Positions 54,332 through 63,025 of a DNA stretch of 64,000 nt are shown here, piece after piece. The first letter of the stretch is position 1, and each line of letters opens with the position of its first letter. Source of the DNA: Poindextera sp035295705 (GTDB lineage: Bacteria; Pseudomonadota; Alphaproteobacteria; Caulobacterales; Caulobacteraceae); NCBI GenBank assembly GCA_035295705.1, contig DATGIN010000003.1, positions 12,275 through 76,274 on the forward strand. The letters are read 5' to 3'. The notes beneath the pieces are model-generated. The model was given only the letters and a program-made list of their open reading frames with translations. It searched no databases and had not been told where the DNA came from. Made by a program: the position numbers and the translations under genes.

Positions 54332-54940
54332 TTAGCGGCGCACCGCGGAGGCGTTGACGCCCGCGCTGGCCGCGGAGGCCGCGGCCTGCGGCGACAGCAC
54401 CCGGTCGAGCGCGTAGATCTGTCCGTTGGACACGGCCGCCTGGCCGACGATATCGGCGTTGTTGACCTTGAACGGCGTCGACGAGCCGTCGATCTGCACG
54501 TCGGGACCGGCGGCGGTCGGCACGGGACCCTTGGTGCCCTGCACCTTCGACGGCGGCACGCTGGCGGCGATGAGGTGGTAGGCCAACAGCTGCTGCAACT
54601 GCGCGGCGTTGGCGGATTGCATCAGGCTGTCGAGCTGTCCCTGCGGCAGGGCCTTGAACGCTGCGTCGGTCGGGGCGAGCAACGTGTAGGGGCCGGCGCC
54701 TTGCAGGAAGCTCGTGAGGTTCGCCGCGTCCAGCGCCTTCAAGAGAATCGTGAACTGACCGGAGGCCTTGAGCGTGCCGATGATGTCTCCGCTGGGCGTG
54801 AGCTGCAGCTGCGGCGCCGCTGGCGGTGGGGCGGGCTCGGCGGCGGCGGTCGGCTGGGCGGCCGCGGCTCCCGTCTGCGCCATCGCCGGCGCCGCAATCG
54901 CGAGCGCGAGGGCGCCCGCCAACATCAGTCGGTGCATCAT
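54332..54940 (-). CDS. Fasciclin (FAS1) domain secreted protein
   Basis: 202 residues. A signal peptide (about 1-22, ending AMAQ) is followed by an Ala/Pro linker and one FAS1 domain (about 50-185: TPSGDIIGTLKASGQFTILL, YTLLAPTDAAFKALPQGQLD, YHLIAASVPPSK, VSNGQIYALDRVLSPQ). Single-domain periplasmic fasciclins are common in alphaproteobacteria; adhesion or cell-surface roles are suspected. It is a separate transcription unit with its own terminator. Confidence 0.92.
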   Translation of the reverse strand: MMHRLMLAGALALAIAAPAMAQTGAAAAQPTAAAEPAPPPAAPQLQLTPSGDIIGTLKASGQFTILLKALDAANLTSFLQGAGPYTLLAPTDAAFKALPQGQLDSLMQSANAAQLQQLLAYHLIAASVPPSKVQGTKGPVPTAAGPDVQIDGSSTPFKVNNADIVGQAAVSNGQIYALDRVLSPQAAASAASAGVNASAVRR

Positions 54941-55049
54941 GAGTTCAAGCTTCCTTGTCCAGGTGAGGGGCCAACCTGCGTTATCCGGCCGCCTTGTGTC
55001 ATTTCTAAGAAGCGGCTGCGGTTGATCTGGCAGGGGTGGGGTCGAAAAA

Positions 55050-55075
55050 GCCGGCGGACCATAAGGGCCGCCGGC
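55050..55075 (-). terminator. Terminator-like hairpin
   Basis: GCCGGCGGACC-ATAA-GGGCCGCCGGC, 11 bp with one mismatch, followed on the minus strand by TTTTTCG. It lies 57 bp beyond the stop of the small secreted protein gene (55132-55431). The stem sequence nearly repeats that at 54274-54301. A second perfect 9-bp hairpin (55092-55113) sits between. Confidence 0.75.
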
Positions 55076-55091
55076 CGATGCTTCAAGCGCA

Positions 55092-55113
55092 CCGCTCCGC
55101 TTCTGCGGAGCGG
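55092..55113 (-). terminator. 9-bp hairpin near the end of the small secreted protein gene
   Basis: CCGCTCCGC-TTCT-GCGGAGCGG, perfect stem with a tetraloop, 19 bp after the gene's stop. With the hairpin at 55050-55075 it makes a tandem pair, perhaps protecting the mRNA end. Confidence 0.5.
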
Positions 55114-55131
55114 CGGCCCGGACCCGGAACC

Positions 55132-55431
55132 TTAGTCGCCGATCGGCTTGGTGTGGCGGCCGGCGTTGCTCATCGGCCCGCCGAATGCCTTGCGGTTGGC
55201 AGGCGTGTCGGGCACCGGCGCATTGCTGATCACCGTCGGATCTCCAGCCTTCAGCTTGAAGGCTTCGTCGGGAGCGGTCGGTGACGACGTCACCCCGCCG
55301 GGCGGAATGGACGCCGCCGCAGGCGCGCTCGCCTGACCGGCGGTCGCAGCCGACTGGTCGGTCTGGGCGGCAGCGACGCCAGCCGCCAAAGCGGCGACCG
55401 CAGCGATGGAAAGAAGTGGTGCTAAGCGCAT
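55132..55431 (-). CDS. Small secreted hypothetical protein
   Basis: 99 residues from ATG 55431. Signal peptide (about 1-22, ending AAAQ), then an Ala/Ser/Pro/Thr-rich mature part and a more ordered C-terminus (EAFKLKAGDPTVISNAPVPD, TPANRKAFGGPMSNAGRHTK). No cysteines. The C-terminal pattern looks family-specific to Caulobacterales periplasmic proteins, but I cannot name it. Confidence 0.7.
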   Translation of the reverse strand: MRLAPLLSIAAVAALAAGVAAAQTDQSAATAGQASAPAAASIPPGGVTSSPTAPDEAFKLKAGDPTVISNAPVPDTPANRKAFGGPMSNAGRHTKPIGD

Positions 55432-55794
55432 TTTAGCTGACCTTTTGGGGTGCAACGAGGCTCGCCCCCTCGCCAAAACAAGTGCCGAGGGAAATACGCA
55501 CAGCTTGGCTTTAGGTTGCGCGGCGCCGATCACGGGTCCGTGATCCTTATGCCGATTCCGCCCGCGGCCTTCGCTCGCCCTCGGACCGCACAAGTTCTGG
55601 GCGCCGCCTTCGCCCCGACGCCTAATCTCTGAGCGCTCGCGCCTGAATCCGAGCCGCTGGGCCGGCGGCGGCCCGACGCCGCGCCGCCCTTCCCCTAACG
55701 CTGAACCCGCCAGCTTGGGGGGCGGGTGAGCCTCCTCTCACGCCATGGCGACAACAGGGGTGCGTTGGCGATCCGCGAGCACGGGAGCGAGCGA
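55432..55794. other. Intergenic region upstream of glnB
   Basis: 363 bp between divergent genes, with no gene I can support. It contains the palindrome at 55528-55545 and GC-rich sequence nearer glnB. I found no clear NtrC site or sigma-54 promoter, although glnB genes elsewhere often have them. Confidence 0.5.
55528..55545. promoter_or_regulatory. 18-bp palindrome (possible operator)
   Basis: GATCACGG-GT-CCGTGATC, an exact 8+2+8 inverted repeat, 97 bp upstream of the small secreted protein start and 250 bp upstream of glnB. It does not match NtrC or FNR/FixK consensus sites. Regulator unknown. Confidence 0.45.
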
Positions 55795-56133
55795 ATGAAA
55801 CTGATTATGGCGATCGTCAAACCCTTCAAGCTCGACGAGGTCCGAGAAGCTCTCGGCGCGGCGGGCGTGGAGGGGATGACGATCTCGGAAGTAAAGGGCT
55901 ACGGGCGCCAGAAGGGGCAAACCGAGATATATCGCGGCGCCGAGTATGCGGTGAACTTCGTGCCGAAGGTCCAGGTCGAGGTCGTCGTCGACGACCCGGA
56001 CGTGGCCAAGGCGGTCGAAGCCATCAAGACGTCCGCCGCGACCGGCAAGATCGGCGACGGCAAGATCTTCGTGATCGCGGTCGAAGACGCGCTGCGCATT
56101 CGCACCGGCGAGACCGGATCGGCGGCGCTGTGA
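55795..56133 (+). CDS. glnB: PII nitrogen regulatory protein
   Basis: 112 residues from ATG 55795 (MKLIMAIVKPFKLDEVREAL). The T-loop carries Tyr51, the uridylylation site (YAVNFVPKVQVEVVV), and the B- and C-loops TGKIGDGKIFV and RIRTGETGSAAL are complete. It senses 2-oxoglutarate and ATP/ADP and, when linked to amtB as here, blocks the ammonium channel (GlnK role). The glnB stop overlaps a possible GTG start of amtB. Confidence 0.96.
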   Translation: MKLIMAIVKPFKLDEVREALGAAGVEGMTISEVKGYGRQKGQTEIYRGAEYAVNFVPKVQVEVVVDDPDVAKAVEAIKTSAATGKIGDGKIFVIAVEDALRIRTGETGSAAL

Positions 56134-56168
56134 GCGATGCCACGAGACAACAGGGGACCTTCGAACAC

Positions 56169-57689
56169 ATGAAACGCGTAGGCATTCACAGGTGGGCCGC
56201 GTTCGCGCTCGCCCTCGTCATCGCCGGCGGCGCGTTCGGCGCCGCCGCGCTCGCGCAAACGGCGTCCGGCGCGCCGCCTTCCTCCTCGGCGGCGGCTGCG
56301 TCCTCGGCTTCGTCGTCCGGGCCCGCCGCATCCGGCGCTCCTGCGTCGGCCGCACCGGCGGCGTCCGCGGCCCCGGCGGCAGCGCCGCCGTGCGCCTCGA
56401 CCAACAACTGCGCGACGCAGAGCTACCCCAAGGACTCGGTGAACTCCGGCGACACCGCCTGGATGCTGACCTCGTCGGTCCTGGTCTTGATGATGACCAT
56501 CCCGGGGCTTGCTCTCTTCTACGCCGGCATGGTCCGCAAGAAGAACATCCTGGCGACTCTGGCGCAGAGTTTCGGCGCCACCTGCGTCATCACAGTGCTC
56601 TGGATGATCATCGGCTACTCGATCGCGTTCACCGGGCACGGCCCCTACCTCGGGGACTTCAAGTACATTCTGCTGGCGCCGCTGAACGCCGACATCAACA
56701 TCGCGAACACGGACCTCGCGCCGACCATCCCCGAGACCGTGTACATGTTCTTCCAGATGACGTTCGCGATCATCACGCCGGCACTGATCGCCGGTGCGTT
56801 GGCCGACCGCATGAAGTACTCGGCGTTCCTGATCTTCATGGGGGCGTGGCTGCTCCTGGTCTACTGCCCGATCGCCCACTGGGTCTGGTCGGCCAAGGGC
56901 TTCCTGGGTACGGGCGGCCTCGGGGCCTTGGACTTCGCCGGCGGGACGGTCGTGCACTTGAACGCCGGCACCGCGGGCCTGATCACCGCGCTCATGCTCG
57001 GCAAGCGCAAGGGTCTCGGCACCGAGAATTTCGCGCCGTTCAACCCCGCCTACGCCGTGATCGGCGCCTCCCTGCTCTGGGTCGGCTGGTTCGGCTTCAA
57101 TGCCGGCTCCGCGGTCGAGTCGCATGACGGCCAGGCCGGCATGGCCGCAGCGGCGACGCAAATCGCCACGGCGGCGGCGGCGCTGTCCTGGATGTTCGCG
57201 GAATGGGTCGTGGTGAAGAAGCCGACCGTCATCGGCATGGCTTCGGGCGCGGTCGCCGGCCTGGTCGCGATCACTCCGGCTTCGGGCTTCGTGAACCCGA
57301 CCGGCGCTTTGATCATCGGACTGGCCGCGGGCGTGGTCTGCTACGTCGCCTCCGCGCACGTCAAAAAGTGGCTCGGCTTCTACGACGACGCGCTCGATTG
57401 CTGGGGTGTCCACGGCGTCGGCGGAGCGCTGGGCGCGATCATGACCGGCATGTTCGCTTCGAAGGCGATCAACGCCAACATCCCCTCCAAGGGCGGTTGG
57501 TTCATCGACGGCAACCCGTCGCAGATGATCGCCCAGCTGATCGACGTCGGCGTGGTGTTCGTCTACTGCGCCGTCGTCACCTTCCTGATCCTGGCGGTGC
57601 TGAAGTACACGATCGGCATCCGGGTGTCGGAAGAGGTCGAGGTCGAAGGCCTGGACATCAACCTGCACGGCGAGGTCGTTCAGGGCTAA
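56169..57689 (+). CDS. amtB: Ammonium transporter
   Basis: 506 residues from ATG 56169. An upstream GTG (56130) would add 13 residues and overlap glnB, but the signal peptide (AFALALVIAGGAFGAAALAQ) begins at the ATG. A Ser/Ala/Pro-rich segment (about 32-75) precedes the transporter core of 11 helices. AmtB family motifs: DTAWMLTSSVLVLMMTIPGL, GMVRKKNI, FAGGTVVHLNAGTAGLITAL with the pore His, and CWGVHGVGGALGAIMTGMFA with the second pore His. It works with GlnB. Confidence 0.95.
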   Translation: MKRVGIHRWAAFALALVIAGGAFGAAALAQTASGAPPSSSAAAASSASSSGPAASGAPASAAPAASAAPAAAPPCASTNNCATQSYPKDSVNSGDTAWMLTSSVLVLMMTIPGLALFYAGMVRKKNILATLAQSFGATCVITVLWMIIGYSIAFTGHGPYLGDFKYILLAPLNADINIANTDLAPTIPETVYMFFQMTFAIITPALIAGALADRMKYSAFLIFMGAWLLLVYCPIAHWVWSAKGFLGTGGLGALDFAGGTVVHLNAGTAGLITALMLGKRKGLGTENFAPFNPAYAVIGASLLWVGWFGFNAGSAVESHDGQAGMAAAATQIATAAAALSWMFAEWVVVKKPTVIGMASGAVAGLVAITPASGFVNPTGALIIGLAAGVVCYVASAHVKKWLGFYDDALDCWGVHGVGGALGAIMTGMFASKAINANIPSKGGWFIDGNPSQMIAQLIDVGVVFVYCAVVTFLILAVLKYTIGIRVSEEVEVEGLDINLHGEVVQG

Positions 57690-57755
57690 GACCGGCGCCA
57701 GCCGATCAGGTGTCTTGCAGACGGCCCTCCGCCACCGGCGGGGGGCCGTTTCGCT

Positions 57756-58634
57756 TCAGAGCGGCGCCGAGCCGAGCCGACAGGGCCTGACCCACCAGTT
57801 GGGGCGCCGCTCCGCCAATCGGCCGGCGAGCCTTCTGGCCGCTGCTCGGTCCTCACACAGGGCAAAGAGCGTCGACCCCGATCCCGACATGCGCGCGGCC
57901 AGCGTCTCCCGCTCGGCGCGGAGCGCCAGGAGCCCCGCTCCGATCTCCGGCGCGAAGCGGACGGCGGCGACCTCGAGGTCATTGCGCGTCCTGGCGACGA
58001 GATGGGCGACATCGCGCACGCTGTGGAAGCGGGCCGGCAGCGGCGGCAGCTCGGCGCTGGTCGCAGCCTTCGTTTCATCGAAGAGCCGGTAGACCTCGGC
58101 GGTTGTCGCGGCGACGCCGGGATTGACCAGCACGGCGTCGAGCGCGGGCAAGACCGGCGCTGCGGCCAACGCATCGCCCCGCCCGGTCGCAATGACAGGC
58201 CGCCCGACAAGGCACGCGGCAACGTCGGCGCCCAGCGTGCGGGCGATCTGCAGCAGTCGCTCAGGGCCGGCTGGCGCGGCTTGGCAGGCGTCGACGAGGC
58301 GAAGGGCGGCCGCGGCGTCGGCGGAGCCGCCGCCGAGCCCGGACGCCAGCGGCAGATCCTTCTGCAGCACGAGCGCGACCGGATGCGACGGCTTGAGCGC
58401 TGCGCAAGCTCGGGCGACGAGGTTGTCTGGCCCGTCCGGGAGGCCGGCGGCGAAGGCGCCTTCGATGACGAGCGGAGGCGCGCTGGGGTGGGCGACGCTC
58501 AGGCGATCGCCGATGTCGGCGAAGGCGATCAGGCTGGCGACCGGGTGGTAGCCGTCGGGCTGGCGCGGCCCGACGTGCAGGAAGACGTTGACCTTGGCGG
58601 CCGCGAAGGCCGCCTGCGGCGGCGATTGGGTCAC
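57756..58634 (-). CDS. ispE: 4-diphosphocytidyl-2-C-methyl-D-erythritol kinase
   Basis: Fourth enzyme of the MEP isoprenoid pathway. It has 292 residues from GTG 58634, which overlaps the stop of the TPR gene (GTGA), so translation is coupled. GHMP-kinase motifs: AKVNVFLHVGPRQPDGYHPV, PLASGLGGGSADAAAALRLV (ATP-binding loop, about residue 98-115) and AARMSGSGSTLFALCED near the C-terminus. The longer open frame upstream of 58634 lies within the TPR gene. Confidence 0.95.
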   Translation of the reverse strand: MTQSPPQAAFAAAKVNVFLHVGPRQPDGYHPVASLIAFADIGDRLSVAHPSAPPLVIEGAFAAGLPDGPDNLVARACAALKPSHPVALVLQKDLPLASGLGGGSADAAAALRLVDACQAAPAGPERLLQIARTLGADVAACLVGRPVIATGRGDALAAAPVLPALDAVLVNPGVAATTAEVYRLFDETKAATSAELPPLPARFHSVRDVAHLVARTRNDLEVAAVRFAPEIGAGLLALRAERETLAARMSGSGSTLFALCEDRAAARRLAGRLAERRPNWWVRPCRLGSAPL

Positions 58635-60367
58635 TTCTCCGCGACGGCTGGGCGCGGCGCGGTATTGAGGCCGGACTTCAGCTTGGCTTCGACCTCGGCC
58701 CGCAGCTTGTCGCTTGGCGCCAGCGACAGCACCTGCTCCCACTGAAACCGCGCTTCGAGCTTGCGGCCCGCGGCCCAATATGCGTCGCCCAGGTGGTTGT
58801 TGATGTCAGGATCCGCCGGCTCGAGCTCCGTCGCCCGTTCGAGCTGCTCGACGGCCTCGCGATAGTCGCCAAGCTTGTAGTCGGCCCAGCCGAGCGAATC
58901 GACGATGGCGCCGGAGTCGGGCTTGGCCGCGACCGCCTTTTCGATCATCTGCTTGGCGGTCTTGAGGTTCATCCCCCGGTCGATCCACGAGTAGCCGAGG
59001 TAGTTCAGCACGTCGGGCTCGTCGGGACTGAGCGCCAGGGCGTACTTGAGGTCGCGCTCGGCGCTCGGCCAGTCGCCAGCCTGATCGAGGGCTACCCCGC
59101 GCATATAGTAAAGGCTCCAACCAGCCTTCTCCCCGAGCTGGGCGATCAGCTTGTCGAGCACCTGAGCGCTTTCGGCGTCCCTGTCGTTGATCCGCAGCGC
59201 ATCGGCGAGCAGCTCCAGCGCGACGGGATCGCTCGGAGCCGCCTTGGCGGTCTCTTCGGCGAGCGCGAGCTCGGTCGGCGCGCCCTTGGGCTCGTCGTCG
59301 TAGGTCGCGATCAAACGCGTCCGGGCAGCGACGTAGGCGTCGGACCCCGGCGCCGGCCGGGCGTAGGCCGCGCGCGCAGCCGCCACCTGGCCGCCGGCGC
59401 TGAGGGTGTCGCCGATAAGCAGCCAGGCTTCATCGCGTTTCGGGTCGAGGCGAATGACCAAGCGCAGGTAGTCCAGCCCCAGCGCTGGCTGCTTCTCTGC
59501 CAGCAAGAAGGCGGCCGGCGGCAGCAGCGCTGCTGCGGCGCCCTGCTGGAAGTTCGGCGCCACGGGCGGGGCGCGACCCGCCTTTGCCCGCGCCAGCGCC
59601 TCCGCGAGCAGCGTGTTCGAAGGCTCGTTCCGGGTTGCGGCCGTGTAGAGCGCAACCGCGTCGGAAGTCTTGCCGTGCCGCTCGAGAAACTCGCCGTACG
59701 CCGCCGTGTAGAGGCCGGCCCCATCGCTGATCGCCAGAAGGCCGCGGAAGGCCTGATCGGCGTCGCCGATCTCATGGCGATTTTCGAAGAGCAGCGCCCG
59801 GTCGAGCATGGCGATCTGGGTCACGAGATGGTCCTCGCCAGGAGGCGGCGCGGCTAGCGCGGTCTTCCAATCGCCCGCGGCCGCCGCGGCCCAGGGGGTC
59901 AGCAGCTTCGCGGCCGTATCGAGCGGCGGGGGCATCGGCTTGCCGCTTAACAGGGCCTCGGCGTCGCGCCCGCGTCCCTCGGCGAGCCACTCCACGGCGC
60001 GGGTGAGCCGGCCCAGCTCAACGGCGGCGGCCGAACCCTCGCCAGCGTTCGGAGCGAGGTCGGCGGCGCGGCGGACGTCGCCGTCGGCGAGAGCGGCTTG
60101 GAATGCGCTGTCCTTGAGGAAGGCGGCGTCGCCGTCGGCCTGCGCGGCCTGCGAGAAATAGGTGGCCGCCAGGTCGCCGTGCCCGTTGTTCAGCGCCGCC
60201 TGCCCAGCGAGATAGAGGCCAAGCGGCGAAGAGTCGGAGTCGACGCGCGGAGCGGGCGCGGCCGGCGCGCCAAGATCGGCCGTTGCGGCCCCGTTTGGAG
60301 CCTGCGAAGCGCAGGCTCCAAGCACGGCGAACGACGCTAAGGCGGCGAGGAGTCGGAGTGGGGTCAT
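58631..60367 (-). CDS. TPR-repeat lipoprotein
   Basis: 578 residues from ATG 60367 with AAAGGG 8 nt before; a GTG three codons earlier is also possible. Lipobox LGAC near residue 19. About ten tetratricopeptide-like repeats run to the end; the clearest are SLYYMRGVALDQAGDWPSAE, DVLNYLGYSWIDRGMNLKTA and DSLGWADYKLGDYREAVEQL, NNHLGDAYWAAGRKLEARFQ. This family is found next to ispE and ETF-QO in Caulobacterales. It is likely a scaffold on the periplasmic side; partner unknown. Confidence 0.9.
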   Translation of the reverse strand: MTPLRLLAALASFAVLGACASQAPNGAATADLGAPAAPAPRVDSDSSPLGLYLAGQAALNNGHGDLAATYFSQAAQADGDAAFLKDSAFQAALADGDVRRAADLAPNAGEGSAAAVELGRLTRAVEWLAEGRGRDAEALLSGKPMPPPLDTAAKLLTPWAAAAAGDWKTALAAPPPGEDHLVTQIAMLDRALLFENRHEIGDADQAFRGLLAISDGAGLYTAAYGEFLERHGKTSDAVALYTAATRNEPSNTLLAEALARAKAGRAPPVAPNFQQGAAAALLPPAAFLLAEKQPALGLDYLRLVIRLDPKRDEAWLLIGDTLSAGGQVAAARAAYARPAPGSDAYVAARTRLIATYDDEPKGAPTELALAEETAKAAPSDPVALELLADALRINDRDAESAQVLDKLIAQLGEKAGWSLYYMRGVALDQAGDWPSAERDLKYALALSPDEPDVLNYLGYSWIDRGMNLKTAKQMIEKAVAAKPDSGAIVDSLGWADYKLGDYREAVEQLERATELEPADPDINNHLGDAYWAAGRKLEARFQWEQVLSLAPSDKLRAEVEAKLKSGLNTAPRPAVAEK

Positions 60368-60424
60368 CGATGGCACCCTTTGCTCTGAATCGCCCCGCCG
60401 GCAAGGGCTGCAGGAGTCGCAGCC

Positions 60425-62086
60425 TCACATGTTCGGATAGTTCGGCCCGCCCCCGCCTTCCGGCGTGGTCCAGGTGATATTCTGCGACGGATCCTTAATG
60501 TCGCATGTCTTGCAGTGAACGCAGTTCTGGGCGTTGATCTGGAACCGCGGGTTTGCGCCGCTCTCGTCGTAGAGCACTTCGTATACGCCGGCCGGGCAGT
60601 AGAGCCTGGCGGGCTCGCCGAACTCTGGCAGGTTGACCGCGATGGGCACGCTGGGGTCCGTCAAGCGCAAATGCGGCGGCTGGTCTTCTTCATGATTGGT
60701 CGACGAGAGGAAGACCGACGACAGCTTGTCGAAGCTCAGCACGCCGTCAGGCTTCGGGTAGACGATCGGCTCGTAGTCGGCCGCAAGGCCCGTCGCCTCG
60801 GCGTCTGACTTGCCGTGCTTTAAGGTTCCGAAGAACGAGAAGCCGCCGGTCAGCTGGTTCACCCACATGTCGATGGCGCCCAGGCCGACGCCGACCAGCG
60901 TTCCGAACCTCGACCACAGCGGCTTGACGTTGCGGACAAGCCTGAGCTCGCGGGCCACCCACGAGGTCTTGTAGGCCTCATCGTACGCGGCGAGCTCGTC
61001 GCCCGCCCGGCCGGCCGCGAGGGCGGCGACAGCGGCTTCGGCGGCAAGCATGCCCGTCTTCATCGCGTTGTGGCTGCCCTTGATGCGTGGCACGTTCACG
61101 AACCCTGCCGAGCAGCCGATCAGTACGCCGCCGGGAAAGCTCAACTTCGGCACCGACTGGTAGCCCCCCTCGGTGATTGCGCGGGCGCCGTAAGCGATGC
61201 GCTTGCCCCCCTCCAGCACTTCGCGGATGGACGGGTGGAGCTTGAAGCGCTGGAACTCGTCGAAGGGGGAGAGCCAGGGGTTCTTGTAGTTGAGGTGCAC
61301 GACGAAGCCGACGGCCACGTAGTGGTCGCCGAAATGGTACAGAAAGCTGCCGCCGCCGGTGTCGTTCTTCAGTGGCCAGCCAAAGGTGTGCTGCACCACG
61401 CCCGGCCGGAAGGCCTCTGGGCGGACCTGCCAAAGCTCCTTGATCCCAATGCCGAACTTCTGCGGCTCGCGGCCATCGCGAAGGTTGAATCGCGACTGCA
61501 GCACTTTGGCGAGGGAGCCGCGCACCCCTTCGGCGATGAAGACATACTTGGCGTGCAGCTCGAGCCCCGGCTGGTAGTCGGGCTTGCGCTGACCGTCCTT
61601 GCCGATGCCGAAGACGCCGGCGACCACCCCTTTGAGCGATCCGTCGTCGCGGAACACGAGGTCCGAAGCGGCCATGCCTGGGTAGATCTCGACGCCAAGC
61701 GCCTCGGCCTGGGTCCCTAGCCAGCGGCAGACGTTGCCGAGCGAGGCCACGAAGTTGCCGTGGTTCTTCATGAACGGCGGCATGAAAGGCACCAGCAGGC
61801 TGAAGTCGAATTCTCCAGCCGGGCCGAGCCACAGGAACTTGTCGCTGGTGACGGCGGTCTCCAGCGGCGCACCCTGTTCCCGCCAGTCCGGGATGAGCTC
61901 GCTAAGGGCCCTTGGATCGATAACGGCGCCGGAGAGGATGTGGGCGCCGACTTCGGACCCTTTCTCGAGGACGGCGACGCTAACCTCGGGCGAAAGCTGC
62001 TTCAGACGGATGGCGGCCGCCAGCCCGGCCGGCCCAGCGCCGACGACGACGACGTCGTATTCCATCGACTCGCGTTCTTCGCTCAT
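60425..62086 (-). CDS. Electron-transfer flavoprotein:ubiquinone oxidoreductase
   Basis: Passes electrons from acyl-CoA dehydrogenases, via ETF, to ubiquinone. It has 553 residues. An N-terminal FAD site (VVVGAGPAGLAAAIRLKQLS) is followed by GAHILSGAVIDPRALSELIP and the ubiquinone-binding part. C-terminal cysteines for the 4Fe-4S cluster are in LYCPAGVYEV and CVHCKTCDIKDPSQNITW. The gene is on the same strand and 57 bp upstream of the TPR gene, divergent from the uracil-DNA glycosylase gene. Confidence 0.97.
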   Translation of the reverse strand: MSEERESMEYDVVVVGAGPAGLAAAIRLKQLSPEVSVAVLEKGSEVGAHILSGAVIDPRALSELIPDWREQGAPLETAVTSDKFLWLGPAGEFDFSLLVPFMPPFMKNHGNFVASLGNVCRWLGTQAEALGVEIYPGMAASDLVFRDDGSLKGVVAGVFGIGKDGQRKPDYQPGLELHAKYVFIAEGVRGSLAKVLQSRFNLRDGREPQKFGIGIKELWQVRPEAFRPGVVQHTFGWPLKNDTGGGSFLYHFGDHYVAVGFVVHLNYKNPWLSPFDEFQRFKLHPSIREVLEGGKRIAYGARAITEGGYQSVPKLSFPGGVLIGCSAGFVNVPRIKGSHNAMKTGMLAAEAAVAALAAGRAGDELAAYDEAYKTSWVARELRLVRNVKPLWSRFGTLVGVGLGAIDMWVNQLTGGFSFFGTLKHGKSDAEATGLAADYEPIVYPKPDGVLSFDKLSSVFLSSTNHEEDQPPHLRLTDPSVPIAVNLPEFGEPARLYCPAGVYEVLYDESGANPRFQINAQNCVHCKTCDIKDPSQNITWTTPEGGGGPNYPNM

Positions 62087-62233
62087 CGTCCCTGCCGGCC
62101 CTCGTCCAAACCCTGCCCCTTATTCGAAGGCAGGACCAGACGGGTCAAGCCGCGAAGCGAAGCTGGCGTTGCGCCTTGCACCGCGCGCCGCACGCCGTAG
62201 CCATCGAACCGCTGTCTTTGCTATGCGACCAGG

Positions 62234-63025
62234 ATGCCTGTCGAACCGCGCGCGATAGAGAGCCTGCTGGGCTTCTGGGTTGAAGCCGGCATCGATGCGG
62301 CGCTGCTCGACTCGCCGCTCGACCGGCTGGCCGAGCGCCCCAGGCCGACGTCGCCGCCACGGCCGGCGGCGGCGACGCCGGTGGCCGCGTCAACGGGACC
62401 GGACGTCTCGGGCGCGATCGCCGAGGCGCGGCGTCTTGCCGCCGCCGCCGGAGACCTCGCCGCGCTCGGCGCGGCGATCGCCGCCTTCGAAGGCTGTGCA
62501 CTGAGGTACGAGGGGGCGCGGCAGGCGGTCTTCTCGCGCGGCGCGGCCGACGCGCCGCTGATGGTGATCGGCGAGGCGCCCGGCGGCGACGAAGACGCGC
62601 AAGGGGCCCCGTTCGTCGGCCGCGCCGGCAAGCTGCTGGACAAGATGCTCGCGGCCGCCGGGCTGAGCGATCGCGTCTTCATCACCAACACGGTGTTCTG
62701 GCGCCCGCCCGGAAACCGCAACCCAACGCCGCAAGAGCAGCTGGTTTGCGCACCGTTCCTCGAGCGGGCGATCGCGCTGGTGCAGCCGAAGCTTCTGATG
62801 CTGGCCGGCGGCCAGGCGGCCAAAGCCATGTTGCAGCGCCCAGAGGGCATCCTGGCGCTACGCGGCCGCTGGTTCGACTGGGCCTCGAGCGATGGGGCGC
62901 TGGCGCTGCCGGCGCTGCCGACTCTGCACCCCGCGTTCCTGCTCAGGCAACCGGCGGCCAAGAAGCGCGCCTGGGCCGACATCATGATGCTGGCCGAGCG
63001 CCTGGATCGACCGGAACGCCCTTAA
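62234..63025 (+). CDS. Uracil-DNA glycosylase, family 4/5 type
   Basis: 263 residues. An N-terminal extension (1-75) rich in Ala/Pro is followed by the glycosylase domain: MVIGEAPGGDEDAQGAPFVG, RAGKLLDKML, FITNTVFWRPPGNRNPTPQE and the C-terminal LPTLHPAFLLRQP. Cysteines at FEGCALRYEGA and LVCAPFLERAI may be iron-sulfur ligands; the first CxxC pair of classic family 4 enzymes is reduced here to one Cys, so the cluster may differ or be absent. It removes uracil from DNA. Confidence 0.9.
   Translation: MPVEPRAIESLLGFWVEAGIDAALLDSPLDRLAERPRPTSPPRPAAATPVAASTGPDVSGAIAEARRLAAAAGDLAALGAAIAAFEGCALRYEGARQAVFSRGAADAPLMVIGEAPGGDEDAQGAPFVGRAGKLLDKMLAAAGLSDRVFITNTVFWRPPGNRNPTPQEQLVCAPFLERAIALVQPKLLMLAGGQAAKAMLQRPEGILALRGRWFDWASSDGALALPALPTLHPAFLLRQPAAKKRAWADIMMLAERLDRPERP

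Noticed and set aside
55660..55740. Possible sigma-54 promoter of glnB (GG-N10-GC in G-rich tracts)
   Set aside because: Only the GG and GC fall at the right distance and the flanking bases do not fit TGGCAC/TTGC; expected by chance in such GC-rich sequence.
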